Source: Desertimonas sp963732335
GTDB lineage: Bacteria; Actinomycetota; Acidimicrobiia; Acidimicrobiales; Ilumatobacteraceae
Direction: 5' to 3'
Assembly (NCBI GenBank): GCA_963732335.1
Contig: CAVSZO010000005.1
Span: 279,664-343,663, forward strand
DNA length: 64,000 bases
The notes below the pieces were generated by a model, which saw nothing but the letters and a program-made list of their open reading frames with translations, had not been told where the DNA came from and ran no database searches. Shown piece after piece: positions 1 to 9,234 of the stretch. Numbering within the stretch: the stretch's first letter is position 1; each line of letters starts with the position of its first letter. The translations under genes and the position numbers were made by a program.

Positions 1-1
1 C

Positions 2-2230
2 GAGCACGTCAAGCCGCGGTTGCTCGGTCACTGGGGGACCACACCGGGCCTGGCGATGCTGTACGCCCACCTGTCCCGGACGATCGCCAGGCGGGAGCTC
101 GACATGCTGTTCGTCACCGGACCCGGTCACGGCGGCCCGGCCCTCGCCGCCACCACGTGGCTGGAGGGCAGCTGGTCGGAGACGTACCCGGGAGTCGGGC
201 GCGACCGCGCCGGCATGGCGCAGCTGTGCCGCCAGTTCTCGTTCCCCGGCGGGATCCCCAGCCACGTCGCCGCCGAGATCCCCGGCTCGATCCACGAGGG
301 TGGCGAGCTCGGCTACTCGCTGTCGCACGCCTTCGGCGCGGCGTTCGACAATCCCGACCTCATCGTCGCCTGCGTCGTCGGCGACGGCGAGGCCGAGACC
401 GGTCCGCTGGCCACCTCGTGGCACGGCACCAAGTTCGTCGATCCGGTCGGCGACGGGGCGGTACTGCCGATCCTCCACCTCAACGGCTACAAGATCGCCA
501 ACCCGGCGGTCCTCGACCGCATCGGCGACGAGGAGCTCGACGACCTGCTGCGCGGCAACGGCTGGGAGCCCTACCTCGTCGAGGGCAGCGATCCCGCCGT
601 CGTCCACCAGCAGCTCGCCGCCACGCTCGACGTCGTCCTCGACGAGATCGCCACGATCCAACAGCTGGCACGCGGCGGCGAGCAGTCACGGCCGCGCTGG
701 CCGATGATCGTGTTCCGCACACCGAAGGGATGGACCGGCCCCAAGGAAGTCGACGGCAAGCCCGTCGAGGGGACATGGCGGGCTCACCAGGTGCCCTTCG
801 GCGACGTGCGCGGCCACCCCGAGCGGTTGCGGCTGCTCGAGGACTGGCTGCGCAGCTATCGCCCCGACGAGCTGTTCGACGCAGACGGCCGTCCGCAGCC
901 CGACCTGCTGTCGTGGCTGCCCGCCGGCGACCGGCGGATGGGTTCCAACCCGCACAGCAACGGCGGCCGGCTGCTGCGCCCGCTGGTGCTGCCCGACCTG
1001 GGCGACTTCGCCGTCGGCGTCGAACATCCCGGGACGCCGATGTCCGAGCCGACACGAGTTCTCGGCGCGTGGCTGCGTGACATCTTCCGCGCCAACGAGG
1101 CGAGCCGCAACTTCCGCCTGATGGGACCCGACGAGACCGACTCGAACCGACTCAGCGCCGTGTACGAGGCGACGAACAAGGTGTGGCAAGGCGAGATCCG
1201 CGAGGTCGACGAGCACCTGGCGCCGCAGGGCCGGGTGATGGAGATCCTCTCCGAGCACACCTGCCAGGGTTGGCTGGAGGGCTACCTGCTCACCGGCCGG
1301 CACGGGTTGTTCTCGTGCTACGAGGCGTTCATCCACATCATCGACTCGATGTTCAACCAGCACGCCAAGTGGCTCAAGGTGACTCGCACGCTCGAGTGGC
1401 GGCGCAGCATCGCCTCGCTCAACTACCTGCTGACGTCGCACGTCTGGCGTCAGGACCACAACGGCTTCAGCCACCAGGATCCCGGCTTCATCGACCACGT
1501 CGTCAACAAGACGGCCGACGTCATCCGCGTCTACCTGCCGCCGGACACCAACTGCTTGCTGTCCGTCGCCGACCACTGCCTGCGCAGCCGCGACTACGTC
1601 AACGTCATCGTGTCCGGCAAGCAGCCGACGCCGACGTGGCTGGGCATGGACGACGCCTTGCTGCACTGCGCCCGCGGCATCGGCATCTGGGAGTGGGCGA
1701 GCAACGACGACGGCCATCCCGACGTCGTGCTCGCCTGCGCCGGAGACGTGCCGACCGTCGAGGTGCTCGCCGCCACGTCGATCCTGCGCGAGCGCCTGCC
1801 CGACCTGCGCGTCCGCGTGATCAACGTCGTCGACCTGATGCGCGTGCAGCACGCCGCCGAGCATCCCCATGGCCTGCCGGATCCCGAGTTCGACACGCTG
1901 TTCACCACCGACCGGCCGGTGATCTTCGCCTACCACGGCTACCCGTGGCTGATCCACCGCCTCACGTACCGCCGCCACGGCCACACCAACCTCCACGTCC
2001 GCGGCTACAAGGAGGAGGGCACGACGACGACCCCGTTCGACATGCTCGTGCTCAACGACATGGACCGCTTCCATCTCGTGATGGACGTGATCGACCGGGT
2101 GCCGAAGCTCGGCAGCCGGGGCGCCGGGCTGCGCCAGGAGATGATGGACATGCGCATTCGTCACCAAATGTGGACGCGTGCGACAGGAGACGACCTGCCG
2201 GAGGTACGCGACTGGGCCTGGCCCGGCTGA
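2..2230 (+). CDS. xfp: Phosphoketolase (partial, 5' end outside window)
   Basis: Thiamine-diphosphate enzyme that cleaves xylulose-5-phosphate and/or fructose-6-phosphate with phosphate to give acetyl phosphate. The frame is open from base 2 and reads HVKPRLLGHWGTTPGL, a typical internal phosphoketolase segment, so the gene begins upstream and roughly 50 residues are missing. Visible marks are the GPGHGGPA stretch, the TPP-binding GDGEAETGP motif and a long C-terminal domain ending at the TGA of 2228-2230. That stop overlaps the acetate kinase ATG (ATGA), so the two are translationally coupled and together convert sugar phosphate to acetate and ATP. No frameshift is seen. Family assignment is firm; preference for F6P or X5P cannot be read. 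Confidence 0.95.
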   Translation, partial: EHVKPRLLGHWGTTPGLAMLYAHLSRTIARRELDMLFVTGPGHGGPALAATTWLEGSWSETYPGVGRDRAGMAQLCRQFSFPGGIPSHVAAEIPGSIHEGGELGYSLSHAFGAAFDNPDLIVACVVGDGEAETGPLATSWHGTKFVDPVGDGAVLPILHLNGYKIANPAVLDRIGDEELDDLLRGNGWEPYLVEGSDPAVVHQQLAATLDVVLDEIATIQQLARGGEQSRPRWPMIVFRTPKGWTGPKEVDGKPVEGTWRAHQVPFGDVRGHPERLRLLEDWLRSYRPDELFDADGRPQPDLLSWLPAGDRRMGSNPHSNGGRLLRPLVLPDLGDFAVGVEHPGTPMSEPTRVLGAWLRDIFRANEASRNFRLMGPDETDSNRLSAVYEATNKVWQGEIREVDEHLAPQGRVMEILSEHTCQGWLEGYLLTGRHGLFSCYEAFIHIIDSMFNQHAKWLKVTRTLEWRRSIASLNYLLTSHVWRQDHNGFSHQDPGFIDHVVNKTADVIRVYLPPDTNCLLSVADHCLRSRDYVNVIVSGKQPTPTWLGMDDALLHCARGIGIWEWASNDDGHPDVVLACAGDVPTVEVLAATSILRERLPDLRVRVINVVDLMRVQHAAEHPHGLPDPEFDTLFTTDRPVIFAYHGYPWLIHRLTYRRHGHTNLHVRGYKEEGTTTTPFDMLVLNDMDRFHLVMDVIDRVPKLGSRGAGLRQEMMDMRIRHQMWTRATGDDLPEVRDWAWPG

Positions 2231-3366
2231 TGCGGGTCCTCGTCGTCAACACCGGGTCGTCGACGCTCAAGCTCGCTGTCATCGGCGAGGACGACGCGGT
2301 CGAGGCGAGCGACCAGCTCGACGACTGGTCCGGCGACGACGCCACCGCCAAGATCGACGCTGTTGTCTCGCACGCCGCCGGCGTGGATGCCGTCGGGCAC
2401 CGCGTCGTCCACGGCGGATCTGACTTCGCCGGTCCGGAGGTCGTGACCGACGACGTGCTCGAGCGCATCGAGCAGCTCGCCCCGCTGGCGCCACTGCACC
2501 AGCGGCGGGCCGTGGAGGCGATCGAGGCGACGCGGCGCGCTGTGCCAGACGTGCCCCACGTCGCCTGCTTCGACACGGCGTTCCACGCGACGATGCCGGC
2601 CGCCGCCCACACGTATGCGGTCCGGGCGGCTTGGCGGGAGCGATGGGAGGCCCGCCGCTTTGGCTTCCACGGCCTCTCGCATGCGTGGGTTGCTCGTCGG
2701 GCGCCGGCCATCGCCGGCCGCGACGTTGCCGGCACGCGCACGGTGAGCTGCCACCTCGGTGCCGGAGCATCGCTGTGCGCCATCGCCGACGGCGCGTCGC
2801 TGGACACGACGATGGGCTTCACGCCGCTCGAGGGCCTCGTCATGGCCACAAGATCCGGCTCCGTCGACCCCGGGCTCGTGCTCTGGCTCGTGACGACCGC
2901 CGGGCTCGACGTCGACGAGGTGTCCGACGGCCTGCAGCACCACGGCGGTCTGGCGGCGCTGAGCGGGACCGACGGCGACATGCGCGCCGTGCTCGCCGCC
3001 CGCCTTGGCGGTGACAGCGACGCCGCTCTGGCGTTCGACGTCTACGTGCACCGGCTGCGGCGAGAGGTCGCGGCGATGGCGGCCGCACTCGGCGGGATCG
3101 ACGTGCTCGCCTTCACCGGTGGCGTCGGCGAGCACGCCGCACCGGTCCGCGCCGCCGCCGCCGACGGACTTGGCTTCCTCGGCGTGGCGATCGATCCGGC
3201 GGCGAACGACGCGTGCAGCAGTGACGGCGACATCAGCACTGCCGGTTCGCCGGTCGCCACCGTCGTCGTCAGCGCCCGCGAGGACCTCGAGATCGCCACC
3301 CAGGTCCGGCACACGGTCGGTCGCGACGGTACCGGGCCCGCAGTGCGCGCCGTCTCGTGCGAGTGA
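2230..3366 (+). CDS. ackA: Acetate kinase
   Basis: Transfers phosphate between acetyl phosphate and ADP, making acetate and ATP in the cytosol. The 378-residue product starts with the VNTGSSTLKL phosphate-binding motif and carries HRVVHGG, CFDTAFH, RRFGFHGLSH, CHLGAGASL, the MGFTPLEGLVMATRSG signature and FTGGVGEH, all in family order. It is slightly shorter than the usual 390-400 residues. The ATG at 2230 overlaps the phosphoketolase stop, so the pair forms an operon in which Xfp supplies the acetyl phosphate. The frame is intact. A convergent LysR gene lies 75 bp downstream. Confidence 0.95.
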   Translation: MRVLVVNTGSSTLKLAVIGEDDAVEASDQLDDWSGDDATAKIDAVVSHAAGVDAVGHRVVHGGSDFAGPEVVTDDVLERIEQLAPLAPLHQRRAVEAIEATRRAVPDVPHVACFDTAFHATMPAAAHTYAVRAAWRERWEARRFGFHGLSHAWVARRAPAIAGRDVAGTRTVSCHLGAGASLCAIADGASLDTTMGFTPLEGLVMATRSGSVDPGLVLWLVTTAGLDVDEVSDGLQHHGGLAALSGTDGDMRAVLAARLGGDSDAALAFDVYVHRLRREVAAMAAALGGIDVLAFTGGVGEHAAPVRAAAADGLGFLGVAIDPAANDACSSDGDISTAGSPVATVVVSAREDLEIATQVRHTVGRDGTGPAVRAVSCE

Positions 3367-3441
3367 GTGCTGAGTAGATGTAGCCGTCGCGGCGATGCGC
3401 TCCTCGACGGCGGCCTGTGTCGTACCGGCGCGCCGTGCTGT

Positions 3442-4422
3442 TCAGTAGTCGCCTTCGGCGAGGATGTCGCGGTCGCCGGGGGCGAACCAGGCCGATGCGG
3501 GAGGCTCGCGCCAACCCTCGGACTCGGCGAGCTCGTCGATCGCTCGATCGAGGGCGTCGAGACCGGGGTGACGCAGTTGCCGGCGGTGGACGATCTTCCA
3601 CGGGTACACCGGGACCGGGTCGCTGAAGGGCAGCACCACGGCGCCGGGTAGCGGCGGCCTGTCGACCCCGGTGAGGATGGGCCAACCGGTAGTGCGCAGG
3701 TGGTGTGCCGTCTCCTCCGGTCCTGCCCCGGCAACGGCAGCCATGCCGGGGTGATGCGGGGGCGATGGAATCGCCCCGTACTCCTCGACCAGTTGGGTGG
3801 CCAGTTCGACCCATTCAGGCGCGGCCGTGTTGCCGGCGCTGGTGTCGATCGTGAGCCCAGCGATGGCGGCGACGGGGATCTCGCCTCGATCCGCAAGCGG
3901 GTGGTCGGCGGGAACGATCAGGCCGAGGGGTTCGAAGCGCACGAGCCGGCTCGTCAGGTGGTCGGGCAGAAGGCTGCCGCTGGTCCGACCGAACGCGACG
4001 TCGATGCGGTGGGCGAGCAACTCGGCCAGCGCCGCCGCAAGTCCGCCGTGAAAGCGGCCCTCGAGATGACGCTCGTCGGTGAAGGTCCGGGCCAGCGCCA
4101 GCACCCTGGCGGGAGTGCTTCGGTCAGCCACGACGTCGACGGTCAACGGCCGGTCGGCGCTACGCAATTCGATGACGGTTTGGTCGTGTAGGGCGAGGAG
4201 TTGCCTGGCCCGTGGCAGGAGGTCCTCCCCTTCGGGCGTGAGTGCCACGCGGCGCGTCGAGCGCACGAACAGCGGCGCCCCGAGGTCACGCTCGAGCCGG
4301 GCGATGTCGCGACTGAGAGCCTGCTGGGCGACGTAGAGGCGGGCCGCGGCTCGCCCGAAATGCAATTCCTCGGCGACGGCAACGAAATGGCGCAGCAACC
4401 GCATGTCGAGGTCGACGATCAC
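3442..4422 (-). CDS. LysR-family transcriptional regulator
   Basis: DNA-binding regulator with an N-terminal winged helix (about residues 7-65, including HFVAVAEELHFGRAAARL and ALSRDIARLERDLG) and a periplasmic-binding-protein-like effector domain after it. The 326-residue length fits the family. The GTG at 4422 is used here; an ATG at 4404 (MRLLRHF) is equally plausible because neither has a clear ribosome-binding site. It faces the ackA end convergently, so its target is not evident from position. No ligand can be inferred from sequence. Confidence 0.88.
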   Translation of the reverse strand: MIVDLDMRLLRHFVAVAEELHFGRAAARLYVAQQALSRDIARLERDLGAPLFVRSTRRVALTPEGEDLLPRARQLLALHDQTVIELRSADRPLTVDVVADRSTPARVLALARTFTDERHLEGRFHGGLAAALAELLAHRIDVAFGRTSGSLLPDHLTSRLVRFEPLGLIVPADHPLADRGEIPVAAIAGLTIDTSAGNTAAPEWVELATQLVEEYGAIPSPPHHPGMAAVAGAGPEETAHHLRTTGWPILTGVDRPPLPGAVVLPFSDPVPVYPWKIVHRRQLRHPGLDALDRAIDELAESEGWREPPASAWFAPGDRDILAEGDY

Positions 4423-4581
4423 CGGGTCGAAATTAACAACCGAGGCGAGTCAATCACGCCCGAACAGGTGTTGGACCTGGGTGGCTCAGCGCGCGGATAG
4501 TTGCACCGATGTACTCGCCTGCGACTGCCCGTCCCCCTCTTGTTCAGGCCATGTCGCGAACTCACCAAGGAGAACCCAGCC

Positions 4582-4794
4582 ATGGACCCGATCCTGATCT
4601 TCGGCGCGATCACCGCCGCCAACGACCGGAACCGCCAACAGCTGACAACCACTCGCCACCCGTCCCGGAATGTGACCTCGAACTCGACCCGGTCGTGGCG
4701 ACCCGGCGCCGCCAGGCTGCTGCGCCGGCTGGCGGACGTCATAACTCCCCCCTCTAGTGGACGTCGGGAAGGGTGTCAGGCGTCGGCGTCGTAA
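4582..4794 (+). CDS. Small hypothetical protein
   Basis: A 70-residue frame starting MDPILIFGAITAANDRNRQQ. It is supported mainly by a good ribosome-binding site, AAGGAG at 4567-4572, nine bases before the ATG. The first 25 residues look protein-like; the rest is basic and of uncertain coding character. No family is recognised. It is divergent from the LysR gene and could equally be a remnant. Confidence 0.35.
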   Translation: MDPILIFGAITAANDRNRQQLTTTRHPSRNVTSNSTRSWRPGAARLLRRLADVITPPSSGRREGCQASAS

Positions 4795-4931
4795 CGAGCC
4801 GTGAGGGCGCGTGGTAGCGGCGCTGCTCCCGGACGAGGAGAGCGCCAATCCGGCGACGAGCACACTCGAAGCCGGAGGACTCGCTGGCGGTGTTCGCGAA
4901 CTCGCATCTCCACCTGGGGGCTGACGGCCCC

Positions 4932-6245
4932 TCACCCGGCCCTGGGGTCGACGATGCCCTGGTCGTAGGCGAACACGATCGCCGCCGCCCGGTCACGTAC
5001 GGCGAGCTTGGAGAAAATCGATCCGACGTGGCTCTTCACGGTGGGTTCGCTGACGAACAGGACGGCGGCGATCTCGGAGTTCGTCGCCCCGCGAGCCATG
5101 TGGCGCAGGACATCGTGTTCGCGGTCTGTCAAGGCGTCGATCCTGGCCGCCTCGGCAAGGCGCGGCCTCGCGTTCGACCGGAACGCCTTCAGCACCTGCG
5201 GCGCCACCCTGGGGTCGAGCCAGGCAGCGCCGTTGGCGACCGCCCGCGCCGCGGCGATCAGGTCCTCCGCCGAGGCGTCCTTGAGCACGAAGCCGGCGGC
5301 GCCGGCGTCAAGCGAGTCCCACAGCACCTCGTCGTCATCGAACGTGGTCAGCACCAGGACCGGCGGCGGGGTCCCGGCCGCCGCCAGCGCTCGGATCGCG
5401 GTGATCCCGTCGACGCGGCGCATGCGGATGTCCATCAACACGACGTCAGGCCGATGCAGGGCGACCGCGGCAACGACCTCGTCGCCGTCCCCGCATTCGG
5501 CGACCACATCGAAGCCGTCTCCGGGTCCGAGGATGCGAGCAACCCCGGCCCGCACAACCGGCTGGTCATCGACGATCACGACACGGATCACGGCGGGGGC
5601 CTGGTCGTCGGCGATCGCATCACGGATCAGCCCGGCCTCCCGGTGCGACACAGCACCGTCGGCGGCGGGCGATCGGCTGTCCCGGGACGCTGCACGGGTC
5701 CGCTCGACCGGGTCGAGATCGGGGGCCGCCAGCACGAACGCCGGCTCGGGATGATCAATGCCGCGCAGCTCCACGGCCCCGATGTCGACGAGCTCGGATC
5801 CCGTTGGAAGCGCCGCCCGGACGATTGCCGCCGTCGCTGCGCTGACGATGATCTCTCCGGCGTTGGCGACACCGCGTAGCCGGGCTACCCGGTTCACGGC
5901 CGGACCGAGATAGTCGCCGTCGCGTTCCACTGCCTCTCCTGTGTGCACAGCGATCCGGGTTCGGATCACCGCTTCGGGCGGCCACGCCTCGGCGAGGATT
6001 GCCGCCTGCAGTCGGTGGGCGGCGCGCACCGCGTTGCTGGCTCGAGTGAACACTGAGAACGTCGAATCGCCCTCACCCCGCGGCTTGAGCAAGGCGCCTG
6101 CCTCGGCGACGATCGCCTCGGTCACCAGCTGGTCGTGGCGAGCGAGGGCAGCCGCCATGGCGTTGGGCGCCTTCTCCCACAGCTCGGTCGAGCCCACCAC
6201 GTCGGTGAGCACGAACGAAACAACGCCGGTCGGCAACGCCGCCAC
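4932..6245 (-). CDS. Class III nucleotidyl cyclase domain fused to NarL/FixJ-type response regulator
   Basis: A 437-residue product with three domains. Residues about 1-165 form a class III adenylyl/guanylyl cyclase homology domain: metal-binding Asp in FVLTDVVGSTELWE, the GEGDSTFSVF segment, and DYLGPAVNRVARL with the Asn and Arg expected of the active site. Residues about 205-325 form a receiver domain (VVIVDDQPVVRAGV, acceptor Asp in VVLMDIRM, VLTTFDDDE, Lys in FVLKDAS). The C-terminus is a LuxR-type HTH (LTDREHDVLRHMARGATNSEIA). The GTG at 6245 is chosen because it leads directly into ALPTGVVSF, the usual start of this cyclase class. Cyclases are commonly joined to ATPase-LuxR proteins; direct fusion to a receiver-HTH unit is unusual. 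No histidine kinase is adjacent. The frame is intact. Confidence 0.85.
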   Translation of the reverse strand: MAALPTGVVSFVLTDVVGSTELWEKAPNAMAAALARHDQLVTEAIVAEAGALLKPRGEGDSTFSVFTRASNAVRAAHRLQAAILAEAWPPEAVIRTRIAVHTGEAVERDGDYLGPAVNRVARLRGVANAGEIIVSAATAAIVRAALPTGSELVDIGAVELRGIDHPEPAFVLAAPDLDPVERTRAASRDSRSPAADGAVSHREAGLIRDAIADDQAPAVIRVVIVDDQPVVRAGVARILGPGDGFDVVAECGDGDEVVAAVALHRPDVVLMDIRMRRVDGITAIRALAAAGTPPPVLVLTTFDDDEVLWDSLDAGAAGFVLKDASAEDLIAAARAVANGAAWLDPRVAPQVLKAFRSNARPRLAEAARIDALTDREHDVLRHMARGATNSEIAAVLFVSEPTVKSHVGSIFSKLAVRDRAAAIVFAYDQGIVDPRAG

Positions 6246-6317
6246 GGCAACAGCATGACATCGTGGCCGGAGACGCGGTGCGGCGCCGGACCACCTCACT
6301 CTTGACGGCATCCGGCC

Positions 6318-6719
6318 TCACGCTGGCATCACTGCGGCGATCGCGCTCACCTCGATGAGGGCACCCGGCACGCCGAGTCCCGCGACCCGTGCAGCGGTGA
6401 CGAGCGGCGGGGCTCCAGCGCGGGTGAGCCGTGGTGCGATGGCGCCGTATGCGGCGCCGAGGTCGGCGTGCGCGTCGATGAGCACCGACCACTGCACGAC
6501 ATCGGCGAGCGATGCGCCGGCCGCTTCAAGCGCGATGCTTGCGTTGTCGATTGCTCGGCTCGACTGCTGGGCGATGTCGCTCGAGACGACTGAGCCAGTG
6601 GCGTCGACGCCGTTCTGGCCGCCCACGTAGATGGTCACAGCGCCCGCCGGCACGATGGCGACGTGGCTGAACGCCGGGCTCGCGACGAGCCCGGCAGGTT
6701 GCATAAGGGTGATCTCCAT
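6318..6719 (-). CDS. RidA/YjgF/YER057c/UK114 family protein
   Basis: Small 133-residue protein of the RidA fold, whose characterised members hydrolyse reactive enamine/imine intermediates made by PLP enzymes. It shows the family core VGGQNGVDATG near residues 32-42, the helix region AIDNASIALEAAGASLADVV, and a C-terminal VPGALIEVSAIAA strand. The ATG at 6719 is used; an in-frame start at 6746 adds nine residues. The Arg that binds the substrate carboxylate in active RidA proteins (usually R-x-A) aligns with ARVAGLGVPGALIEV, so activity is possible. It lies 72 bp downstream of the start of the cyclase fusion, on the same strand. Confidence 0.82.
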   Translation of the reverse strand: MEITLMQPAGLVASPAFSHVAIVPAGAVTIYVGGQNGVDATGSVVSSDIAQQSSRAIDNASIALEAAGASLADVVQWSVLIDAHADLGAAYGAIAPRLTRAGAPPLVTAARVAGLGVPGALIEVSAIAAVMPA

Positions 6720-7119
6720 GGCATCTATGGTTCCACCGAACGCCACTCAAGCCTTCCGGGCGGCGCAGATCTGCGACCGGAACGGGCGTCGAGAACGCGG
6801 GCGACCCGGCGTTCGATGACGCGGCATTTCGGGATTATCGGCTGCAGTATTCGGAGTTCGTCAGGCGCCATCACCGTCGGTCGCGACCCGCGATCTGGGC
6901 GTGGATTGTGTCAATCACGCTTCTGGGCGTGGCCATTCCCGGATTCCGGGAACGTGGACACCCAGATCTGAAGTGGGCTCACGCGTCCGTACCGCAAGGC
7001 GAAGGTGACGCAGGCAGTCACCGCCCGAGTGAGCGCGCCGAGCCGTCTCGTTATGGTCGGTGCTGTGCGGTCGGAGCGGCGTTCCTTGGGCACGCGATGT
7101 CTTGACGTGAGGAGATGTC
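6720..7119. other. Intergenic region with perfect 17-bp palindrome
   Basis: A 400-bp stretch between the divergent RidA and arginase genes. No gene is recognised. It contains the perfect inverted repeat TTCCCGGA-T-TCCGGGAA at 6936-6952, an operator-like symmetric site, and a ribosome-binding site (GGAG, 7111-7114) serving the arginase-family ATG at 7120. Short frames across it carry no recognisable family. Confidence 0.5.
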
Positions 7120-8029
7120 ATGGCTGTGGTCGAGCTGATCGGGGTTCCGTTCGACGGGTACGGACGAACGGGCAACCAGGCTCTCGCGGCGAGGGTGCTT
7201 GCGGGAAGCCGGCCTCGTGGCGGCGTTCGACGGTCACGTCGTGATGGCCGTGGACGACGTCGACTTGCCGGCGCCGTCTCCTCAGCGCGGTGTCGACACG
7301 AGCCTGATCAACGAGGCCGCGCTGATCGCCATGACCGATGCGCTCAACGATCGGGTCGGTCGAGCGGTGTCGGCTGGCCGGTTCCCGGTCGTCTACGGAG
7401 GTGATTGCTCGACGCTGCTCGGCACGATCAGCGGTCTGCGGGACCGTCTCGGCGATGTCGGACTCGTCTTCGTCGACGGCCACGAGGACACCATGCCATT
7501 GGACGTGTCCGAGGATGGCGAGGCCGCCAACGCCGAACTCGGGTTGCTGCTCGGAATCACAGGACGGCTCCTGTCAGGTCCGCTCCGGCAGCGGCTTCCG
7601 GCACTGCGGTCCGAGGCACTCGCCGTCCTCGGACCACGCGACGAAGCCTGGAGGCGTCAGTTCAACGTCGGGTCACTGCGTGATCGCGGCATCTGGTTGC
7701 TTCCCGACAGCGACGTCGCGGCGAACCCCGTCGAGGCTGGTCGAGGGGCGGTGCAGCACGTCCGGACCGAAGCGGATCGTTGGTGGCTCCATGTCGACTT
7801 GGACGTCCTCGACCCGGTCCACTTCGTCGCCCAAGGACTGCCCGACGTCGACGACGAGCCCGGTGGCCTGACGTGGCCGCAGCTCACCGACATGCTGACC
7901 GCCGCCGTCGAGACAGGCGGTTGCCTCGGCTGGAGCTTGGCCATCTACGACCCCGACCAAGACCCCGACCGCACCGGCGCCGGACAAATCGTTGACATGG
8001 TCGGCCGGGTCGCTCGCCGTCTCCACTGA
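7120..8029 (+). CDS. Arginase/agmatinase/formiminoglutamase-family hydrolase (one frameshift)
   Basis: Binuclear metal ureohydrolase fold. The ATG at 7120 has GGAG at 7111-7114 and reads MAVVELIGVPFDGYGRTGNQ. Deleting one base near 7199-7201 joins it smoothly to REAGLVAAFDGHVV and the rest of about 300 residues. Metal-ligand motifs are FVDGHED (D-x-H-x-D) and VDLDVLDP (D-x-D). The usual GGDHS motif reads GGDCS, so one conserved metal-binding His is Cys. That change is also seen in poorly characterised family branches, so substrate cannot be assigned. No neighbouring arginine or histidine catabolic genes help. Confidence 0.82.
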
Positions 8030-8525
8030 GCGGGGCTTGAGGCAACGAGCACCGTGTCGTCTGGAGGTCACACGCGGGTCTCGGGCTGCTCCGCGATACT
8101 GCGCGTCCAGTACGACAGCGCCCCAACCACCGCGAGTACGTCAACTGCACGGTGACAGGACCGGGGGCATCCGGATATCCTCACGCGACTCGGCCAGTTT
8201 CCAAGGCACGCCGAGTTGCCGCCTGTGCCATTTGACCTGCTCAAGTCCGATGCCGGGTAACGCCTCGGATCGCCTCGTACGGGCCGTTACGGCACGTTTC
8301 GCGGCAGAATTCGCGGCAGCCGCATGAAGGTGCCGAAGTCGGCTTCCGCAGAATTCGCGTGGGCGTGCACGGCCGAAGGGCGTTGCGGCTTTGACCACGG
8401 CCATGATCCGGGCACGGGTCCGCGCCCGGGCGATCGCCACGTTCCTTGGGCCGCCTCGGGGAGCGTCTCCAAAGTGGGCGGCTGGAAGTCACCGAGGTCG
8501 CAACAGGATCGGCCGAAGACGCCGG
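8030..8525. other. Intergenic region, no recognised gene
   Basis: About 500 bp between the convergent ends of the arginase-family gene and the vanY-like gene. I see no family match in any frame. A short repeat GCAGAATTCGCG occurs twice, near 8302 and 8347. The stretch marks the left side of the resistance locus and may contain degraded sequence. Confidence 0.4.
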
Positions 8526-9170
8526 TCACTGCTGCATCCTCGGATCGTGTGTGGGGTCGGCATACATGGGAGGGCAACCATGATCGATCGCCCGGGGGCG
8601 CAGTTCGTAGTGCCAGGACTCGTTGCTGTAGATCTGGCACAACCCGTACTCGGCGCCATGTTCCGACAGCCACGCCGTCGCATCGGAGGACCCGATGTCG
8701 ACCGCGTTCCCGGACACGTGAGCGGACGTGTCCGCGGTGGCGACCCATCGTGCAGCTTCCTCTTCAGACCCGTACTCGGAGACCGCCTCGCGAAGAAGCT
8801 GATTCTGGTACTCCGGGGAGCGCCATCCGCTGTTGACGTAGAACTCAATTCCGTCATCCGCGGCATCCGTCGCCGCCTCGCTCAAGGCCTGGAGCAGATC
8901 GGGGTCGAGGTTGGCCACGCCGGGGTACTCGTCGTCAAACACTGTCACGCCGTCGGGGAGGGCTCCGTCGTCCTCGGTAGCCGCACCGTCAGCCTCGGTA
9001 GTCGTACCACCGTGGTCGCCTTGAAGGACTTCGCTGAACGAGCGCGCCGATGACGATGCTGACTGGTAGAAGAGGGTTCCGATGATCGCAGTGGTGACGA
9101 CGACCAGGCCGAGGGCGGTGGGCCTGGGAGTCCTGCGGGTCGTCGTTCGTGCTGACGCCGTTTGACTCAT
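8526..9170 (-). CDS. vanY: VanY-like D,D-carboxypeptidase (peptidase M15B)
   Basis: A 214-residue membrane-anchored zinc peptidase expected to remove the terminal D-Ala from peptidoglycan precursors, lowering the vancomycin target. One N-terminal membrane segment (LGLVVVTTAIIGTLF, residues 20-34) is followed by an Asp/Glu-rich linker and the catalytic domain. Visible motifs are the NSGWRSPEYQ substrate loop, the zinc motif S-x-H-x-x-G-x-A-x-D in SAHVSGNAVDIG, and E-x-W-H in ESWHYEL. The ATG at 9170 has no clear ribosome-binding site and lies four bases from a 60-bp repeat also found before vanH, suggesting shared control. It is divergent from vanR. The frame is intact. Confidence 0.88.
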   Translation of the reverse strand: MSQTASARTTTRRTPRPTALGLVVVTTAIIGTLFYQSASSSARSFSEVLQGDHGGTTTEADGAATEDDGALPDGVTVFDDEYPGVANLDPDLLQALSEAATDAADDGIEFYVNSGWRSPEYQNQLLREAVSEYGSEEEAARWVATADTSAHVSGNAVDIGSSDATAWLSEHGAEYGLCQIYSNESWHYELRPRAIDHGCPPMYADPTHDPRMQQ

Positions 9171-9174
9171 GCTG

Positions 9175-9234
9175 CCAGTCGAGGCAGCGTGGCGTTGCCA
9201 GCACGTATGTGGTTATCGGTATGCCGACGATATG
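9175..9234. repeat. 60-bp direct repeat, copy 1 (putative VanR-controlled promoter element)
   Basis: This segment matches 14521-14580 at 54 of 60 positions with no gaps. It includes the invariant core TTGCCAGCACGTATGTGGTT. The copy lies directly before the reverse-strand vanY gene and between vanY and vanR; the second copy lies before the reverse-strand vanH operon, in the same orientation. The position before both structural units of one resistance locus suggests a shared operator/promoter. VanR binding is inference. Confidence 0.7.

Noticed and set aside
686..2167. Long reverse-strand open frame of 493 codons
   Set aside because: It is antisense to phosphoketolase, whose motifs are unmistakable; the reverse product is Val/His/Ala-rich with no family pattern, a normal effect of high GC.
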